NCBI GenBank assembly: GCA_035271585.1
Contig: DATERL010000085.1
Span: 3,156-67,155, forward strand
Direction of reading: 5' to 3'
DNA length: 64,000 bases
From: Roseimarinus sp035271585
GTDB lineage: Bacteria > Bacteroidota > Bacteroidia > Bacteroidales > Prolixibacteraceae
Part shown: piece after piece, positions 26,734 through 35,358 of the stretch
Layout: each line of letters begins with the position of its first letter
Numbering within the stretch: the first letter of the stretch is position 1
Notes under the pieces: generated by a model
What the model was told of the DNA's origin: nothing
The model's database searches: none
Seen by the model: only the letters and a program-made list of their open reading frames with translations
Position numbers and translations under genes: made by a program

Positions 26734-27936
26734 TTAATTGCGAACAGCAGCCACACCTGGAAGTTCTTTGCCTTCGAGATATTCGAGCAAGGCACCACCA
26801 GCAGTTGAGATGTACGAAACTCCGTTGGCCAATTCAAATTTATTGATGCAAGCCACCGAGTCGCCACCACCAATTAACGAGAAAGCACCTTTTTTAGTTG
26901 CACTCACAATAGCCTCGGCAATAGCACGCGAGCCTTTTTCGAAAGTTTCGAATTCGAAAACACCAACTGGACCGTTCCATAAAATAGTACCCGACTCTTC
27001 AATAACTTTTTTCATGTTTTTGATGCTTTCGGGACCCGCATCCAAACCTTGCCATCCGTTAGGGATGTCGTTTGAAGGAACAATTTTAGTTTGGGCATCG
27101 TTCGAGAAGCTATCGGCAGCTAAAACATCGGTTGCCATTATTAGTTGAACACCTTTTTCTTTAGCTTTTCTTTCAATTCTTTTAGCAGTTTCAAGAAAAT
27201 CGTTTTCACAAAGTGAATCTCCTATGTTACCCCCCCTTGCTTTAATGAAAGTGAAAGCCATGCCACCACCAATAATAAGATTATCAACTTTATCGAGCAT
27301 ATTTTCGATAATGGTAATTTTTGACGAAACCTTAGCACCACCCATTATTGCAGTAAGTGGGCGTTGTGGAGTAGTAAGTACTTTATCGAGGCTTTCGAGC
27401 TCGCTGCCAATTACGTAACCAAACATTTTATCGTTAGGAAAGAACTTCGCGATAACTGCAGTAGATGCATGTGCACGGTGAGCAGTACCAAAAGCATCGT
27501 TAATCCAGCAATCTCCATTTGCAGCCAATTGACTAGCAAAAGCTTCATCGCCTTTTTCTTCTTCTTTATGAAAACGCAAGTTTTCGAGAACCAATATTTC
27601 GCCTGTGGCTAAGCCATTGGCAATTTTCTTGGTGGCTTCACCAATACAGTCGGGAGCCATTTTTACAATAGCGCCTCCCATTAACTTCGATAAATGATCA
27701 ACAATATGACGCATTGAGAATTTATCTTCCGGACCGTCTTTTGGACGACCAAGATGTGACATAATGATAGGCGATCCACCTTTTTCAATTACCTTTTTAA
27801 TGGTAGGCAACGCCGCCCTAATACGGGTATCATCGGTTATTTCTAACTTTTCGTTAAAAGGAACGTTAAAATCGACCCTAATAAGTGCTTTTTTACCTGA
27901 AAAATCGTAAGATTCAATTGTTTGCATTGTCGTCAA
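26734..27936 (-). CDS. pgk: Phosphoglycerate kinase
   Basis: Glycolytic/gluconeogenic kinase. Signature KKALIRVDFNVPF (about 15-27), IIMSHLGRPK, NLRFHKEEEKGDE, AIMGGAKVSSKI, nucleotide-binding TILWNGPVGVFE and SLIGGGDSVACI near the end. 400 residues, normal. Single-gene unit with its own -7 box. Confidence 0.98.
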   Translation of the reverse strand: MTTMQTIESYDFSGKKALIRVDFNVPFNEKLEITDDTRIRAALPTIKKVIEKGGSPIIMSHLGRPKDGPEDKFSMRHIVDHLSKLMGGAIVKMAPDCIGEATKKIANGLATGEILVLENLRFHKEEEKGDEAFASQLAANGDCWINDAFGTAHRAHASTAVIAKFFPNDKMFGYVIGSELESLDKVLTTPQRPLTAIMGGAKVSSKITIIENMLDKVDNLIIGGGMAFTFIKARGGNIGDSLCENDFLETAKRIERKAKEKGVQLIMATDVLAADSFSNDAQTKIVPSNDIPNGWQGLDAGPESIKNMKKVIEESGTILWNGPVGVFEFETFEKGSRAIAEAIVSATKKGAFSLIGGGDSVACINKFELANGVSYISTAGGALLEYLEGKELPGVAAVRN

Positions 27937-27957
27937 TTTTTAATTTTAAACAGACTT

Positions 27958-27965
27958 CAAAGATA
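27958..27965 (-). promoter_or_regulatory. -7 box TATCTTTG upstream of pgk
   Basis: Exact match to the TAnnTTTG consensus on the minus strand, 21 bases before the ATG. Confidence 0.5.
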
Positions 27966-28045
27966 CAAATTTATAAGAACCCCATGTTTTTTTCATTTAA
28001 AATACACACTCTATTAACATAGTGTTTACGTGTTGGACCACAAAA

Positions 28046-28070
28046 AACCCTGTGAAAAATTCACAGGGTT
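28046..28070 (-). terminator. Strong hairpin with minus-strand T-run, no gene directly upstream
   Basis: Perfect 10-bp stem AACCCTGTGA/TCACAGGGTT with 5-base loop. On the minus strand it is followed by TTTTTT, as in a terminator. The nearest minus-strand gene (RRM protein) already has its own terminator at 28249-28275, leaving the 180 bases between the two unexplained. Confidence 0.65.
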
Positions 28071-28248
28071 CAATCGTTTTGTTTGTTTTGCATTGTTCCC
28101 CAATAAAACAATACAACAATACATTTTATTACTTAACTTCATAGCCATATTTTCATCGATATTAGCAATTGATAGTTTACCGATAAAAATAATTAATGTA
28201 AATATAGAAATAAAATATAATAAATCAAAAATAAGAAGTATAAAGCAT

Positions 28249-28275
28249 AAAAAAGCAGGTTGTATAACCTGCTTT
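28249..28275 (-). terminator. Terminator after the RRM protein gene
   Basis: Perfect 10-bp stem AAAGCAGGTT/AACCTGCTTT with loop GTAT, T-run on the minus strand; begins a few bases after the stop codon. Confidence 0.9.
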
Positions 28276-28281
28276 CAAATA

Positions 28282-28722
28282 CTACTCGTATCTGTTATTT
28301 CCTCTTTCTCCTCGGTCTTTGTTAAATGATCTACGATCACCTCCGTCACGATTTCGGTTGTCGAATCCACCGCCACCGCCGCCGCCTCTGCTATCGAAAC
28401 GTCGGTTAGAATCTGGCCTGCGACTACCGCCACCACCACCGCCGCCACTAAATTTGCGGTCAAAAGAGCGTCTTTCTTGAGGACGTGGTTCCGATTTCTT
28501 CACCACAATGGTGTTCCCCATGAATTCTGATTCATTCAATTGTTGAATTGCCGATTCTCCTTCGTTTTCATCTAGCATCTCAACAAAACCAAAGCATTTT
28601 GACATACCGGTTTCACGATCCATGATTAGTTTACTTGAAGAAACTGTGCCGAACTGGCCAAATAACTCCGTAAGGTGATCGGCGCTGGTGTCGGAGTTAA
28701 GTTTTGCTACAAAAATGTCCAT
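28282..28722 (-). CDS. RRM-domain RNA-binding protein with glycine-rich tail
   Basis: 146 residues. One RNA recognition motif (about 1-80): RNP2 is IFVAKL at 3-8 and RNP1 is KCFGFVEM near 42-49. The rest is a low-complexity tail of Gly runs with RR, RF and DR dipeptides, similar to eukaryotic glycine-rich RNA-binding proteins and to the cyanobacterial/Bacteroidota Rbp family. Likely a single-strand RNA chaperone; RRM proteins in Bacteroides have been shown to influence capsule and carbohydrate-use genes. The leader from the candidate -7 box is about 85 bases, long for this window, leaving room for regulation. Confidence 0.92.
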   Translation of the reverse strand: MDIFVAKLNSDTSADHLTELFGQFGTVSSSKLIMDRETGMSKCFGFVEMLDENEGESAIQQLNESEFMGNTIVVKKSEPRPQERRSFDRKFSGGGGGGGSRRPDSNRRFDSRGGGGGGGFDNRNRDGGDRRSFNKDRGERGNNRYE

Positions 28723-28812
28723 AAAAAAATAATTAATAAAACCTTGAATAATTAAATTTTACAATGACACCGCTACCGATTTCTATCTCGATATAACAGT
28801 ATGCATCAAGAA

Positions 28813-28820
28813 CAAAGCTA
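28813..28820 (-). promoter_or_regulatory. Candidate -7 box TAGCTTTG for the RRM gene
   Basis: TAnnTTTG match on the minus strand about 90 bases before the start codon. The rest of the 264-base gap up to Mrp shows nothing I can name. Confidence 0.3.
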
Positions 28821-28986
28821 TTGAATATTAAGCAGAAGTAAAAATGTTTTTTTCATTTTAGTAAATAATTTATCAAAACTTTTTTGACTGTTGTTTTCAA
28901 TGCTTATGTTTTTATTATTATTCTAATAATTTTCAACTTTGAATTTTAAACATTACACACTTGAGTTTTAGTATCAAAAGCCTGAT

Positions 28987-30084
28987 TTACTTGCGTGTAA
29001 CGTTTATTTTTTGTGTTGGTGCCACATCGTGATTCCGTTTTTCGATGGACTCAACAAGCAGGTTAGCAACCTTTTTGAAAGCTTTACCGCTAATTGATTC
29101 TGGATCGAGCGCTACCGGACTTCCAATATCTCCTCCTTCGCGAATACTTTGCACAATAGGTATTTGCCCTAAAAAAGGGATACCCATGCTCTCTGCCATT
29201 CGTTTACCACCATCTTTTCCAAAAATATAATACTTGTTCTCGGGTAATTCTTCGGGGGTAAACCAGGCCATGTTTTCGACCAATCCCAATACCGGCACAT
29301 CAACCGATTTTCCTTTAAACATGTTTACTCCTTTAACCACATCAACCAAGGCAACATCTTGAGGTGTAGTAACAATTACTGCACCCGTTACGGGTACTGT
29401 TTGCATTAAGGTCAAGTGTATATCGCTGGTTCCGGGAGGCAGGTCGATCAATAAATAGTCGAGCGCACCCCATTTAGCATCGCTAATAAGCTGCTTTAAG
29501 GCGTTCGAGGCCATAGGGCCACGCCATACCAGCGCTTCGTTAGGGCTAACAAAAAACCCAATCGAAAGAATTTTCACCCCGTATTTTTCAATAGGAAGTA
29601 TCATGTCGCGATTATCAACTTTTTCACCTGTTGGCCTGGCACCTTCCTCACCAAACATAATTGGGATTGAAGGGCCAAAAATATCAGCATCGATAAGCCC
29701 TACGGTAGCGCCTGATTGAGCCAATGCAACTGCAAGGTTGGATGCCACGGTCGATTTGCCAACTCCACCTTTGCCCGATGCAACAGCAATAATGTTTTTT
29801 ACGCCAGGCAATATAGGGCGTTGCATGTCGTGTAACGAACGGGCAGTGATATTACCTGCAATTTCGACATCGCGACCTAGGTGTTTCCAAATGGCCTGTA
29901 CGCATAACGACTTTACTATCGGAACATTGGGATCGTTCGAACGTTGAAATACCAAAGTAAAACTAACTTTTTTACCTTCGATTCGAATTTCTTGTACCAT
30001 ATCGAGTTCAACAATATTTTCGTTTGAACCAGGCATAGTAACTGTACGCAATGCTTCGTTAACATCTTTTGGTTGTAGTGTCAT
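28987..30084 (-). CDS. Mrp/ApbC-type iron-sulfur carrier ATPase
   Basis: P-loop NTPase thought to carry Fe-S clusters to target proteins. N-terminal DUF59/MIP18 domain (about 1-80), then the deviant Walker A GKGGVGKST (104-112), DADIFGPSIP, DYLLIDLPPGTSDIHL and a TPQDVALVDV motif, all typical. In E. coli ApbC a CxxC follows ENMS; here the corresponding segment is ENMAWFTPEELPEN, without cysteines, so cluster binding must use other ligands or not occur. 365 residues. The suf genes are far away at 60-64 kb. Confidence 0.92.
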   Translation of the reverse strand: MTLQPKDVNEALRTVTMPGSNENIVELDMVQEIRIEGKKVSFTLVFQRSNDPNVPIVKSLCVQAIWKHLGRDVEIAGNITARSLHDMQRPILPGVKNIIAVASGKGGVGKSTVASNLAVALAQSGATVGLIDADIFGPSIPIMFGEEGARPTGEKVDNRDMILPIEKYGVKILSIGFFVSPNEALVWRGPMASNALKQLISDAKWGALDYLLIDLPPGTSDIHLTLMQTVPVTGAVIVTTPQDVALVDVVKGVNMFKGKSVDVPVLGLVENMAWFTPEELPENKYYIFGKDGGKRMAESMGIPFLGQIPIVQSIREGGDIGSPVALDPESISGKAFKKVANLLVESIEKRNHDVAPTQKINVTRK

Positions 30085-30103
30085 AATAATCTATCTTTTT
30101 GAG

Positions 30104-30111
30104 CAAAAATA
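30104..30111 (-). promoter_or_regulatory. -7 box TATTTTTG upstream of the Mrp gene
   Basis: Perfect TAnnTTTG match, 19 bases before the start codon on the minus strand; separates mrp from the ATL/MBL pair upstream. Confidence 0.45.
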
Positions 30112-30161
30112 CAAATTTGATTAATAAGCAGATAAATATATCTGAATTTTTCATTTCTTGT

Positions 30162-30488
30162 TTAAAGTTCAAGGTTGGGATCCCAAAAACATTCTTTAAA
30201 ATTAATAATCTGATTGTCTTTAATTATAAGTCCTTCATTTTCGAGCAACTCCTGCATAACATTTTCGCCACCAAAAAAGTTTTTTCCGGTAAGCAATCCC
30301 TCGCGGTTAACAACCCGGTGTGCCGGAACAAAGTCGTGTTGCGTGTGGGATGAATTCATGGCCCAACCCACCATGCGCGCCGAACGTGTGCTTCCAAGGT
30401 AGCGAGCTATGGCGCCGTAACTGCTCACCCGGCCAGCAGGAATTAATCTAACAAGCTGATAAACCTTATCGAAAAAATCGCTTCCCAT
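30162..30488 (-). CDS. Alkyltransferase-like protein (MGMT family, Ala in active site)
   Basis: 108 residues with the MGMT DNA-binding fold: VYQLVRLIPAGRVSSYGAIA, then VGWAMNSSH. The alkyl-acceptor motif PCHRV is PAHRV here (55-59), so Ala56 replaces the reactive Cys and the protein cannot remove alkyl groups itself. Such ATL proteins bind O6-alkylguanine, flip the base out and hand the lesion to nucleotide excision repair. The Ala form is known in Thermus; E. coli and fission yeast have Trp. Starts 5 bases after the MBL gene, so the two form an operon. Confidence 0.92.
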   Translation of the reverse strand: MGSDFFDKVYQLVRLIPAGRVSSYGAIARYLGSTRSARMVGWAMNSSHTQHDFVPAHRVVNREGLLTGKNFFGGENVMQELLENEGLIIKDNQIINFKECFWDPNLEL

Positions 30489-30493
30489 TTGTT

Positions 30494-31360
30494 CTATTTT
30501 GTAAGAAAATAATCCAGCGAGCCCTTTTCATCAGGGAGTGGACCTTTTTGAGCATCCCACTTTAAGGAGCAACATTCATTTTGCAAATCGTGTTCAAAAC
30601 ATAAAATGTATTGGCCTTCGAAGGCTTCTTTAAAAAAGCTTGCTTTCTCGTTCATCGCAATTACCGGATAAAGGTCGTAAGCGGCAATCCATTTTAACGG
30701 AACATTGGCGCATAGTGGTGCTAAATCGTTTACATAAGCAACTTTTTTAGTTCCCACGGTGATAATTGGAACAATCATACCGGGAGTATGACCATTAAAA
30801 ATGCGCAGATCGATACCTGGAAATAATTCACCTTCTTGTTCAATTAATTGTAATTTACCCTGCTCTAAAATTGGGAAAAAATCGTCATCGAAATAGGCAT
30901 CACTTTCTCTAACATTAGCATTGTTAGCATTTTCCCATTGTGCTTTTGAGCAAATGTAAGTGGCTTTAGGAAAAGTAAGATGAATTTTCTTATCGGAATC
31001 GATAAACGTACCACCACCACAGTGATCCCAGTGCAAATGGGTGTGAATAACGTGAGTAATATCAGTAGTTGAGAAGCCTGCCCTACTTAATGAGTCTATC
31101 AATAAATCGGAATTTTCAATGCCATTATTTTGAATAAACTTCCAACTTAGCTTAGTTCCAGCACCAGTTTCGATTAATATTTTATTTTCGCCCGCAACAA
31201 CCAATAAGCAGTTCATAGCGAGACGAATCAGGTTATTTTCGTCGGCTTTAATGTAGCGATTCCATAAAATTTTAGGGACACTACCAAAAATGCCACCTCC
31301 ATCGCATAAAAAAGTCCCAGCATCAATTATGTGCAATTCAATATCGTGAGTTGATTCCAT
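30494..31360 (-). CDS. MBL-fold metallo-hydrolase
   Basis: 288 residues of the metallo-beta-lactamase superfamily. Zinc motif THLHWDH at 107-113 (HxHxDH type), a third His in FNGHTPGM, Asp in VAYVNDLAP and the late FEHD. Build fits the broad hydrolase group that includes quorum-quenching lactonases and many enzymes of unknown substrate; nothing narrows this further. Tight spacing to the alkyltransferase-like gene could hint at a role in dealing with alkylated or damaged compounds, but that is speculation. Confidence 0.85.
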   Translation of the reverse strand: MESTHDIELHIIDAGTFLCDGGGIFGSVPKILWNRYIKADENNLIRLAMNCLLVVAGENKILIETGAGTKLSWKFIQNNGIENSDLLIDSLSRAGFSTTDITHVIHTHLHWDHCGGGTFIDSDKKIHLTFPKATYICSKAQWENANNANVRESDAYFDDDFFPILEQGKLQLIEQEGELFPGIDLRIFNGHTPGMIVPIITVGTKKVAYVNDLAPLCANVPLKWIAAYDLYPVIAMNEKASFFKEAFEGQYILCFEHDLQNECCSLKWDAQKGPLPDEKGSLDYFLTK

Positions 31361-31552
31361 TTTTTTTACAATGTTACAATAAAAGACGTTTGGGACAAAA
31401 AAATCTACATTTCAACTCTTTTTATTGTTTATATGCTGTTACTGAGCTAAAAACAGATAAAATCACTTTTAAACAACTTAATTTTTCATTAAATTGTCAT
31501 GTGTCTTTTAGTTGAAAAGAGATTGTTGTACTAAATTAGTCAATCATTTTTT

Positions 31553-31560
31553 TAGTTTTG
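31553..31560 (+). promoter_or_regulatory. -7 box TAGTTTTG upstream of the Na/Pi cotransporter
   Basis: TAnnTTTG match 34 bases before the ATG; TTG at 31526-31528 is a little far for a -33 element. Confidence 0.4.
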
Positions 31561-31593
31561 TGGTGTATAATTAATAGTTGAGAGCATTAATCA

Positions 31594-33315
31594 ATGAGTT
31601 ATTCCTTTTTTGATCTGCTAAAGTTGTTCGGGTCGTTGACTTTTTTCCTTTTTGGAATGAAGTTAATGAGCGAATCGCTCCAAAAAGTTGCCGGAGATAA
31701 AATGCGTAGCATTCTCGAAGCAATGACATCAAACCGTTTTAAGGGTGTTTTAACGGGGATTCTAATTACGGCCATCATTCAATCGTCGTCGGCAACAACG
31801 GTGATGATTGTAAGTTTTGTTAACGCGGGTCTACTTACCCTAGTACAATCGATAGGGGTGATTATGGGAGCCAATATTGGGACTACCGTTACGGCTTGGC
31901 TAATTTCCTTGCTAGGTTTTAAAATCGATATCAGTGCTTTTGCATTGCCTTTAATTGGGTTAAGCCTTCCGCTCATTTTTTCGAAAGCTTCGAAACGAAG
32001 ATCAATTGGTGAACTGGTTGTAGGTTTTGCCATGATTTTTATGGGGCTTTCGTATCTTAATGCTTCGGTACCCGATATAAACAGCAATCCACAAATACTC
32101 TCCTTTATTACGCACTACTCGGCTTACGGTTTTTGGTCCATTCTCTTCTTTTTAGCCGTGGGCACTATACTAACACTCGTTTTACAATCGTCGAGTGCCA
32201 CCATGGCACTTACACTGGTGATGTGTTACAGCGGATGGATTGGCTTCGATATGGCCGTAGCCATGGTCTTGGGACAAAATATTGGCACCACCATCACGGC
32301 CAATATTGCGGCACTTGTGGCCAATTCAACAGCAAAACAAGCAGCACTCGCCCACCTGCTGTTCAACCTGATTGGGGTTACTCTTGCTATAGTATTATTT
32401 TACCCATTCGAAAAATTGGTGGTGTTCATTATGAATGTGTTTAATCTTGACCTCCCTTATGTAATCGCAGGACAAACCATTCAACAGACCAATGCCGCCA
32501 TGCCCATAGCATTATCAATTTACCATACGGTGTTCAACATAATCAACACCATGATTCTCATCTGGTTTGTTCCTCAAATAGCGAAACTGGTTAAACGCAT
32601 TATTCCTTCTAAAGATGAGGATGATATTATATTTAAGCTGACCTACATTAAAACAGGAATGGTTAACTTTAGCGAGCTATCGGCCTTGCAGGCACGCAAA
32701 GAAATCAACGTTTTTATACAACGTACGTGCAAAATGTACGGAATGATTAAAGCGATGCTGGTTGAAACCACTGAGAAAAAAATAAACAAAACCTTTTTGC
32801 GTGTCGAAAAATACGAAGAAATTGCCGACAGGATGGATGAGGAAATTGTTACATTCCTGACCCAAATTGCCCGAAGCGAAATAAGCAAATCGACCGCAGA
32901 ACAGACTAACGCCATGATTAAACTGGTGAGCCGCATCGAAAGCATTAGCGATTCGTGTTATCTTATGGCACAATTTATTAAACAGTCGAAGAGTAGTAAA
33001 ATGCCTTTCACCGAAGAAATAGAAGCCAACCTGATTCGCCAGTTTGAAACGATCGACGTGATTTTCAACAAAATAACTTCCTCACTAACCGATAAAACGA
33101 TGGTTTTGAACATCGAAAACGAACGCAAGTTCCGCGATCAGTTTAACGAGCAAATCGATAAGTTAAATATCGAATACCTAAAGGCGATAAAAAAGGGAGT
33201 CTACAAATACAAGGTTGGAATTATTTACTGCGATTTGTTCACCGAGCAAGGTGTTATGGTTGATCACTGCTATCATAGCTTGAAATACATCGACGAAATA
33301 ATAAAAGCCAAGTAG
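31594..33315 (+). CDS. Na+/phosphate cotransporter (NptA/PhoU fusion type)
   Basis: 573 residues. The N-terminal 310 residues are two inverted membrane repeats of the SLC34/NptA family, each with the QSSSAT motif (IIQSSSATTVMIVSFV and LQSSSATMALTLVM) and a following GANIGTT / GQNIGTT. The C-terminal 200 residues are a PhoU-like helical domain. Takes up inorganic phosphate with sodium at the inner membrane; the PhoU part probably gates it according to phosphate state. Confidence 0.94.
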   Translation: MSYSFFDLLKLFGSLTFFLFGMKLMSESLQKVAGDKMRSILEAMTSNRFKGVLTGILITAIIQSSSATTVMIVSFVNAGLLTLVQSIGVIMGANIGTTVTAWLISLLGFKIDISAFALPLIGLSLPLIFSKASKRRSIGELVVGFAMIFMGLSYLNASVPDINSNPQILSFITHYSAYGFWSILFFLAVGTILTLVLQSSSATMALTLVMCYSGWIGFDMAVAMVLGQNIGTTITANIAALVANSTAKQAALAHLLFNLIGVTLAIVLFYPFEKLVVFIMNVFNLDLPYVIAGQTIQQTNAAMPIALSIYHTVFNIINTMILIWFVPQIAKLVKRIIPSKDEDDIIFKLTYIKTGMVNFSELSALQARKEINVFIQRTCKMYGMIKAMLVETTEKKINKTFLRVEKYEEIADRMDEEIVTFLTQIARSEISKSTAEQTNAMIKLVSRIESISDSCYLMAQFIKQSKSSKMPFTEEIEANLIRQFETIDVIFNKITSSLTDKTMVLNIENERKFRDQFNEQIDKLNIEYLKAIKKGVYKYKVGIIYCDLFTEQGVMVDHCYHSLKYIDEIIKAK

Positions 33316-33397
33316 TTAATGAACCAGAGGATTACAACGCTTTGTTATATCCAAAATCAGTTTCGATTGATGTGATACATTAAAAGAATACTTGTTT

Positions 33398-33808
33398 CTA
33401 CAACGATTGTTCGTCGGTAATATTTCCTAGAATATCGAATGTTATCATGAATCGATTGAGGTTCAAATCACGATAAATAATTTCGTAAGCAATAAGGTTA
33501 CCTTGGTTAATCATGACAACATTCATTATTTCGCCTTTTGCACTTATTCGGTTTTTTATGGTTTGGGGCAAGTAACTCTCCGAAAGAAACATTTTGTGAG
33601 TAAGTAAAACCGCTTCCTTATTAAAGCTGGCAATGCATTCAACTTTATCTTTGTAAAAGATAACTTCATAATTTGTGCCCAGCAAAGTCCATTCAACATT
33701 TATTACATCGGAGAAAAGCTCATTAAAAGTACTCAGTACATTTTCGGGAGGGAGAAAAGCCGGTTTCCGAAATATTTTTGAAAAAAGATTGATGTTAATT
33801 GTATTCAT
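33398..33808 (-). CDS. Small PepSY-like (DUF2874-type) protein without signal peptide
   Basis: 136 residues from ATG 33808 (MNTININLFSK). The repeated pattern F-x-x-x-F-x-x-V-x-x-V-x-W ... Y-E-V-x-F followed by ASFNKEAVLLTH, LPQTIKNRI and a second YEI...ITFDILGNI resembles the PepSY-like DUF2874 fold, usually periplasmic in Bacteroidota. Here no signal peptide is visible, so a cytoplasmic place is likely. It lies 90 bases downstream of an ECF sigma factor gene in the same direction; a role in that regulon, perhaps as a modulator, is inference from position only. Confidence 0.55.
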   Translation of the reverse strand: MNTININLFSKIFRKPAFLPPENVLSTFNELFSDVINVEWTLLGTNYEVIFYKDKVECIASFNKEAVLLTHKMFLSESYLPQTIKNRISAKGEIMNVVMINQGNLIAYEIIYRDLNLNRFMITFDILGNITDEQSL

Positions 33809-33898
33809 TATTTGCAATAATTTGAACGGTTTTATCTTTTTATTGTTTTTTGTTTATCTAAACACAGATTAAGACGAGGATTTAGAGAATTGTAACAA

Positions 33899-34474
33899 CT
33901 AAGCATCACTTTTAAAAAATTTATCTTTATAAAGGAACAAAACCCTAGCACGGGCACGTTTTAACCTCATTTTAGCAGCATCTTCGCTTACTCTTAACGA
34001 TTGTGCAATGTCTCTTATTGATAAACTGTCTTGGTATTTCATTAATAAGAGTGCCTTTTCTTCGGGATGAATCAACTCAAATATCTCCATTACTTTATCG
34101 AAATCGATTCTATCCAAATCTTCTTCCGATTCATCAATAATTTCGGGTAACTCATTGGTTTTATTCCACTCGGGGTAGTGAAGTTTCTTTTTCAATCTTA
34201 GGTAATCGATACAATGATTGTAGGTTAGGGAATACAACCACGACGAAAAAGAAGACCGATGTTGGAATGTGTGCAATTTTTCGTAGGTCTTAGAAAAAAC
34301 ATCTTCGGCAAGCTCTTTCGAAAGCTGAGGGTTTTTAACCAAACTATAGCACTTAACAAGTACTTTTGAATAATATCTTTTATAAAGAACATCGAAAAAA
34401 TGTGTTTGTTGTCCATCGATTATAAGAGCAATTAACTCTGTGTCGGTTAAAATATTAGTATTCATTTTATCCAT
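33899..34474 (-). CDS. ECF-type RNA polymerase sigma factor
   Basis: Extracytoplasmic-function sigma factor, 191 residues from ATG 34474 (a TTG at 34507 and ATG 34465 are alternatives). Region 2: LYKRYYSKVLVKCYSL...AEDVFSKTYEKLHTF with FSSWLYSLTYNHCIDYLR; region 4: LIHPEEKALLLMKYQDSLSI with a helix-turn-helix ending AKMRLKRARARVLF. The linker between regions is acidic (ELPEIIDESEEDLD). No classical FecR-type anti-sigma gene is next to it. It is divergent from the lipoprotein / L,D-transpeptidase genes, which makes these candidate targets. Confidence 0.92.
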   Translation of the reverse strand: MDKMNTNILTDTELIALIIDGQQTHFFDVLYKRYYSKVLVKCYSLVKNPQLSKELAEDVFSKTYEKLHTFQHRSSFSSWLYSLTYNHCIDYLRLKKKLHYPEWNKTNELPEIIDESEEDLDRIDFDKVMEIFELIHPEEKALLLMKYQDSLSIRDIAQSLRVSEDAAKMRLKRARARVLFLYKDKFFKSDA

Positions 34475-34666
34475 CAAGCCATTATTTTCGACAAAACATT
34501 GAGACAATATACTGCCATGTAATTTATTTTGCTAAAGTACAAAATAATTATTCAGCTTGTTGTTACTTTAAATGAAGTGTGCGTCTAAATAGCAGAGCAT
34601 AAAGAAATAAATGCTTAATAAATAAAAAAGACGTTTTACGGCTATTAAAAATTAAATTTTAAAACA

Positions 34667-35272
34667 ATGAAAAACAGATCATTAAAACTTGTTACAGTAA
34701 TGGCAATTGCCTTACTCATTTTTTCGGGGTGCGCTAAAGTACCTCAAATGGAAATCGATAATGCAAAAGCTGCAATTGAAGCAGTTCGCGCTTCAGGAGT
34801 AGAAGTTTATGTGGCCGATGCTTTTGGCGCACTAAACGATTCGATGAATGTTGCCCTTGAGTCGATTACGGCAAAAAACTCGAAGATGTTCAAAAACTTC
34901 AAAAATGAAACAGCTCAGTTGGTAGCCGTTGTGTCACAAGCTGCTGCAGTTCAAGCTGCGGGCGATGAAAAAATCAGCCAACTCAAAGCTGAGATCGAAA
35001 AAATAGTAGGTGCTATCACCACAAAAATCGAGGAATCGAAAAACTTGGTTTTGCAAGCACCAAAAGGCAAAGAAGGAAATACTGCATTGATGGCCATCAA
35101 AGCCGACATTGCTTCGGTTGAAACTTCGCTTGACGAATTGAAAACCGTAGTTGGAACTGAAAACTACATACAATCACTTAACAAAATCAAGGCAGTTGAC
35201 ACTCAGATTTCTAGCATTAAATCGGAATTGGAAACGGTGATCGAAAAGTTTAAGTCGAAAACAAAAAAATAG
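34667..35272 (+). CDS. Helical lipoprotein with C-terminal Lys-Lys (DUF4398-like)
   Basis: 201 residues. Signal peptide with lipobox ending FSGC, lipidated Cys22. The mature part is almost entirely helical: first a segment AKAAIEAVRASGVEVYVADA similar to DUF4398 repeats, then long heptad-patterned stretches (DEKISQLKAEIEKIVGAITT, NKIKAVDTQISSIKSELETV), ending FKSKTKK. A lipid-anchored coiled coil with terminal lysines recalls Braun's lipoprotein, whose last Lys is joined to peptidoglycan by L,D-transpeptidases; two such enzymes follow directly. This role is a hypothesis. A strong terminator separates it from them, as if it were made in excess. Confidence 0.8.
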   Translation: MKNRSLKLVTVMAIALLIFSGCAKVPQMEIDNAKAAIEAVRASGVEVYVADAFGALNDSMNVALESITAKNSKMFKNFKNETAQLVAVVSQAAAVQAAGDEKISQLKAEIEKIVGAITTKIEESKNLVLQAPKGKEGNTALMAIKADIASVETSLDELKTVVGTENYIQSLNKIKAVDTQISSIKSELETVIEKFKSKTKK

Positions 35273-35305
35273 GATTGTACAATATTTCTCTTAATTTATA
35301 AAGGT

Positions 35306-35340
35306 ATGCCCCACAATTATTGGGGCATGCTTATTTTTTT
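35306..35340 (+). terminator. Terminator after the helical lipoprotein gene
   Basis: Perfect 8-bp stem ATGCCCCA/TGGGGCAT with 7-base loop, T-run to 35340. The upstream in-frame start of the next gene at 35320 falls inside it, which supports ATG 35359 instead. Confidence 0.85.
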
Positions 35341-35358
35341 ACCCCTTATTGTTGGAAA

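Noticed and set aside
28030..28329. 99-codon plus-strand open frame downstream of pgk
   Set aside because: It runs through two terminator hairpins and is AT-rich without a recognisable domain.
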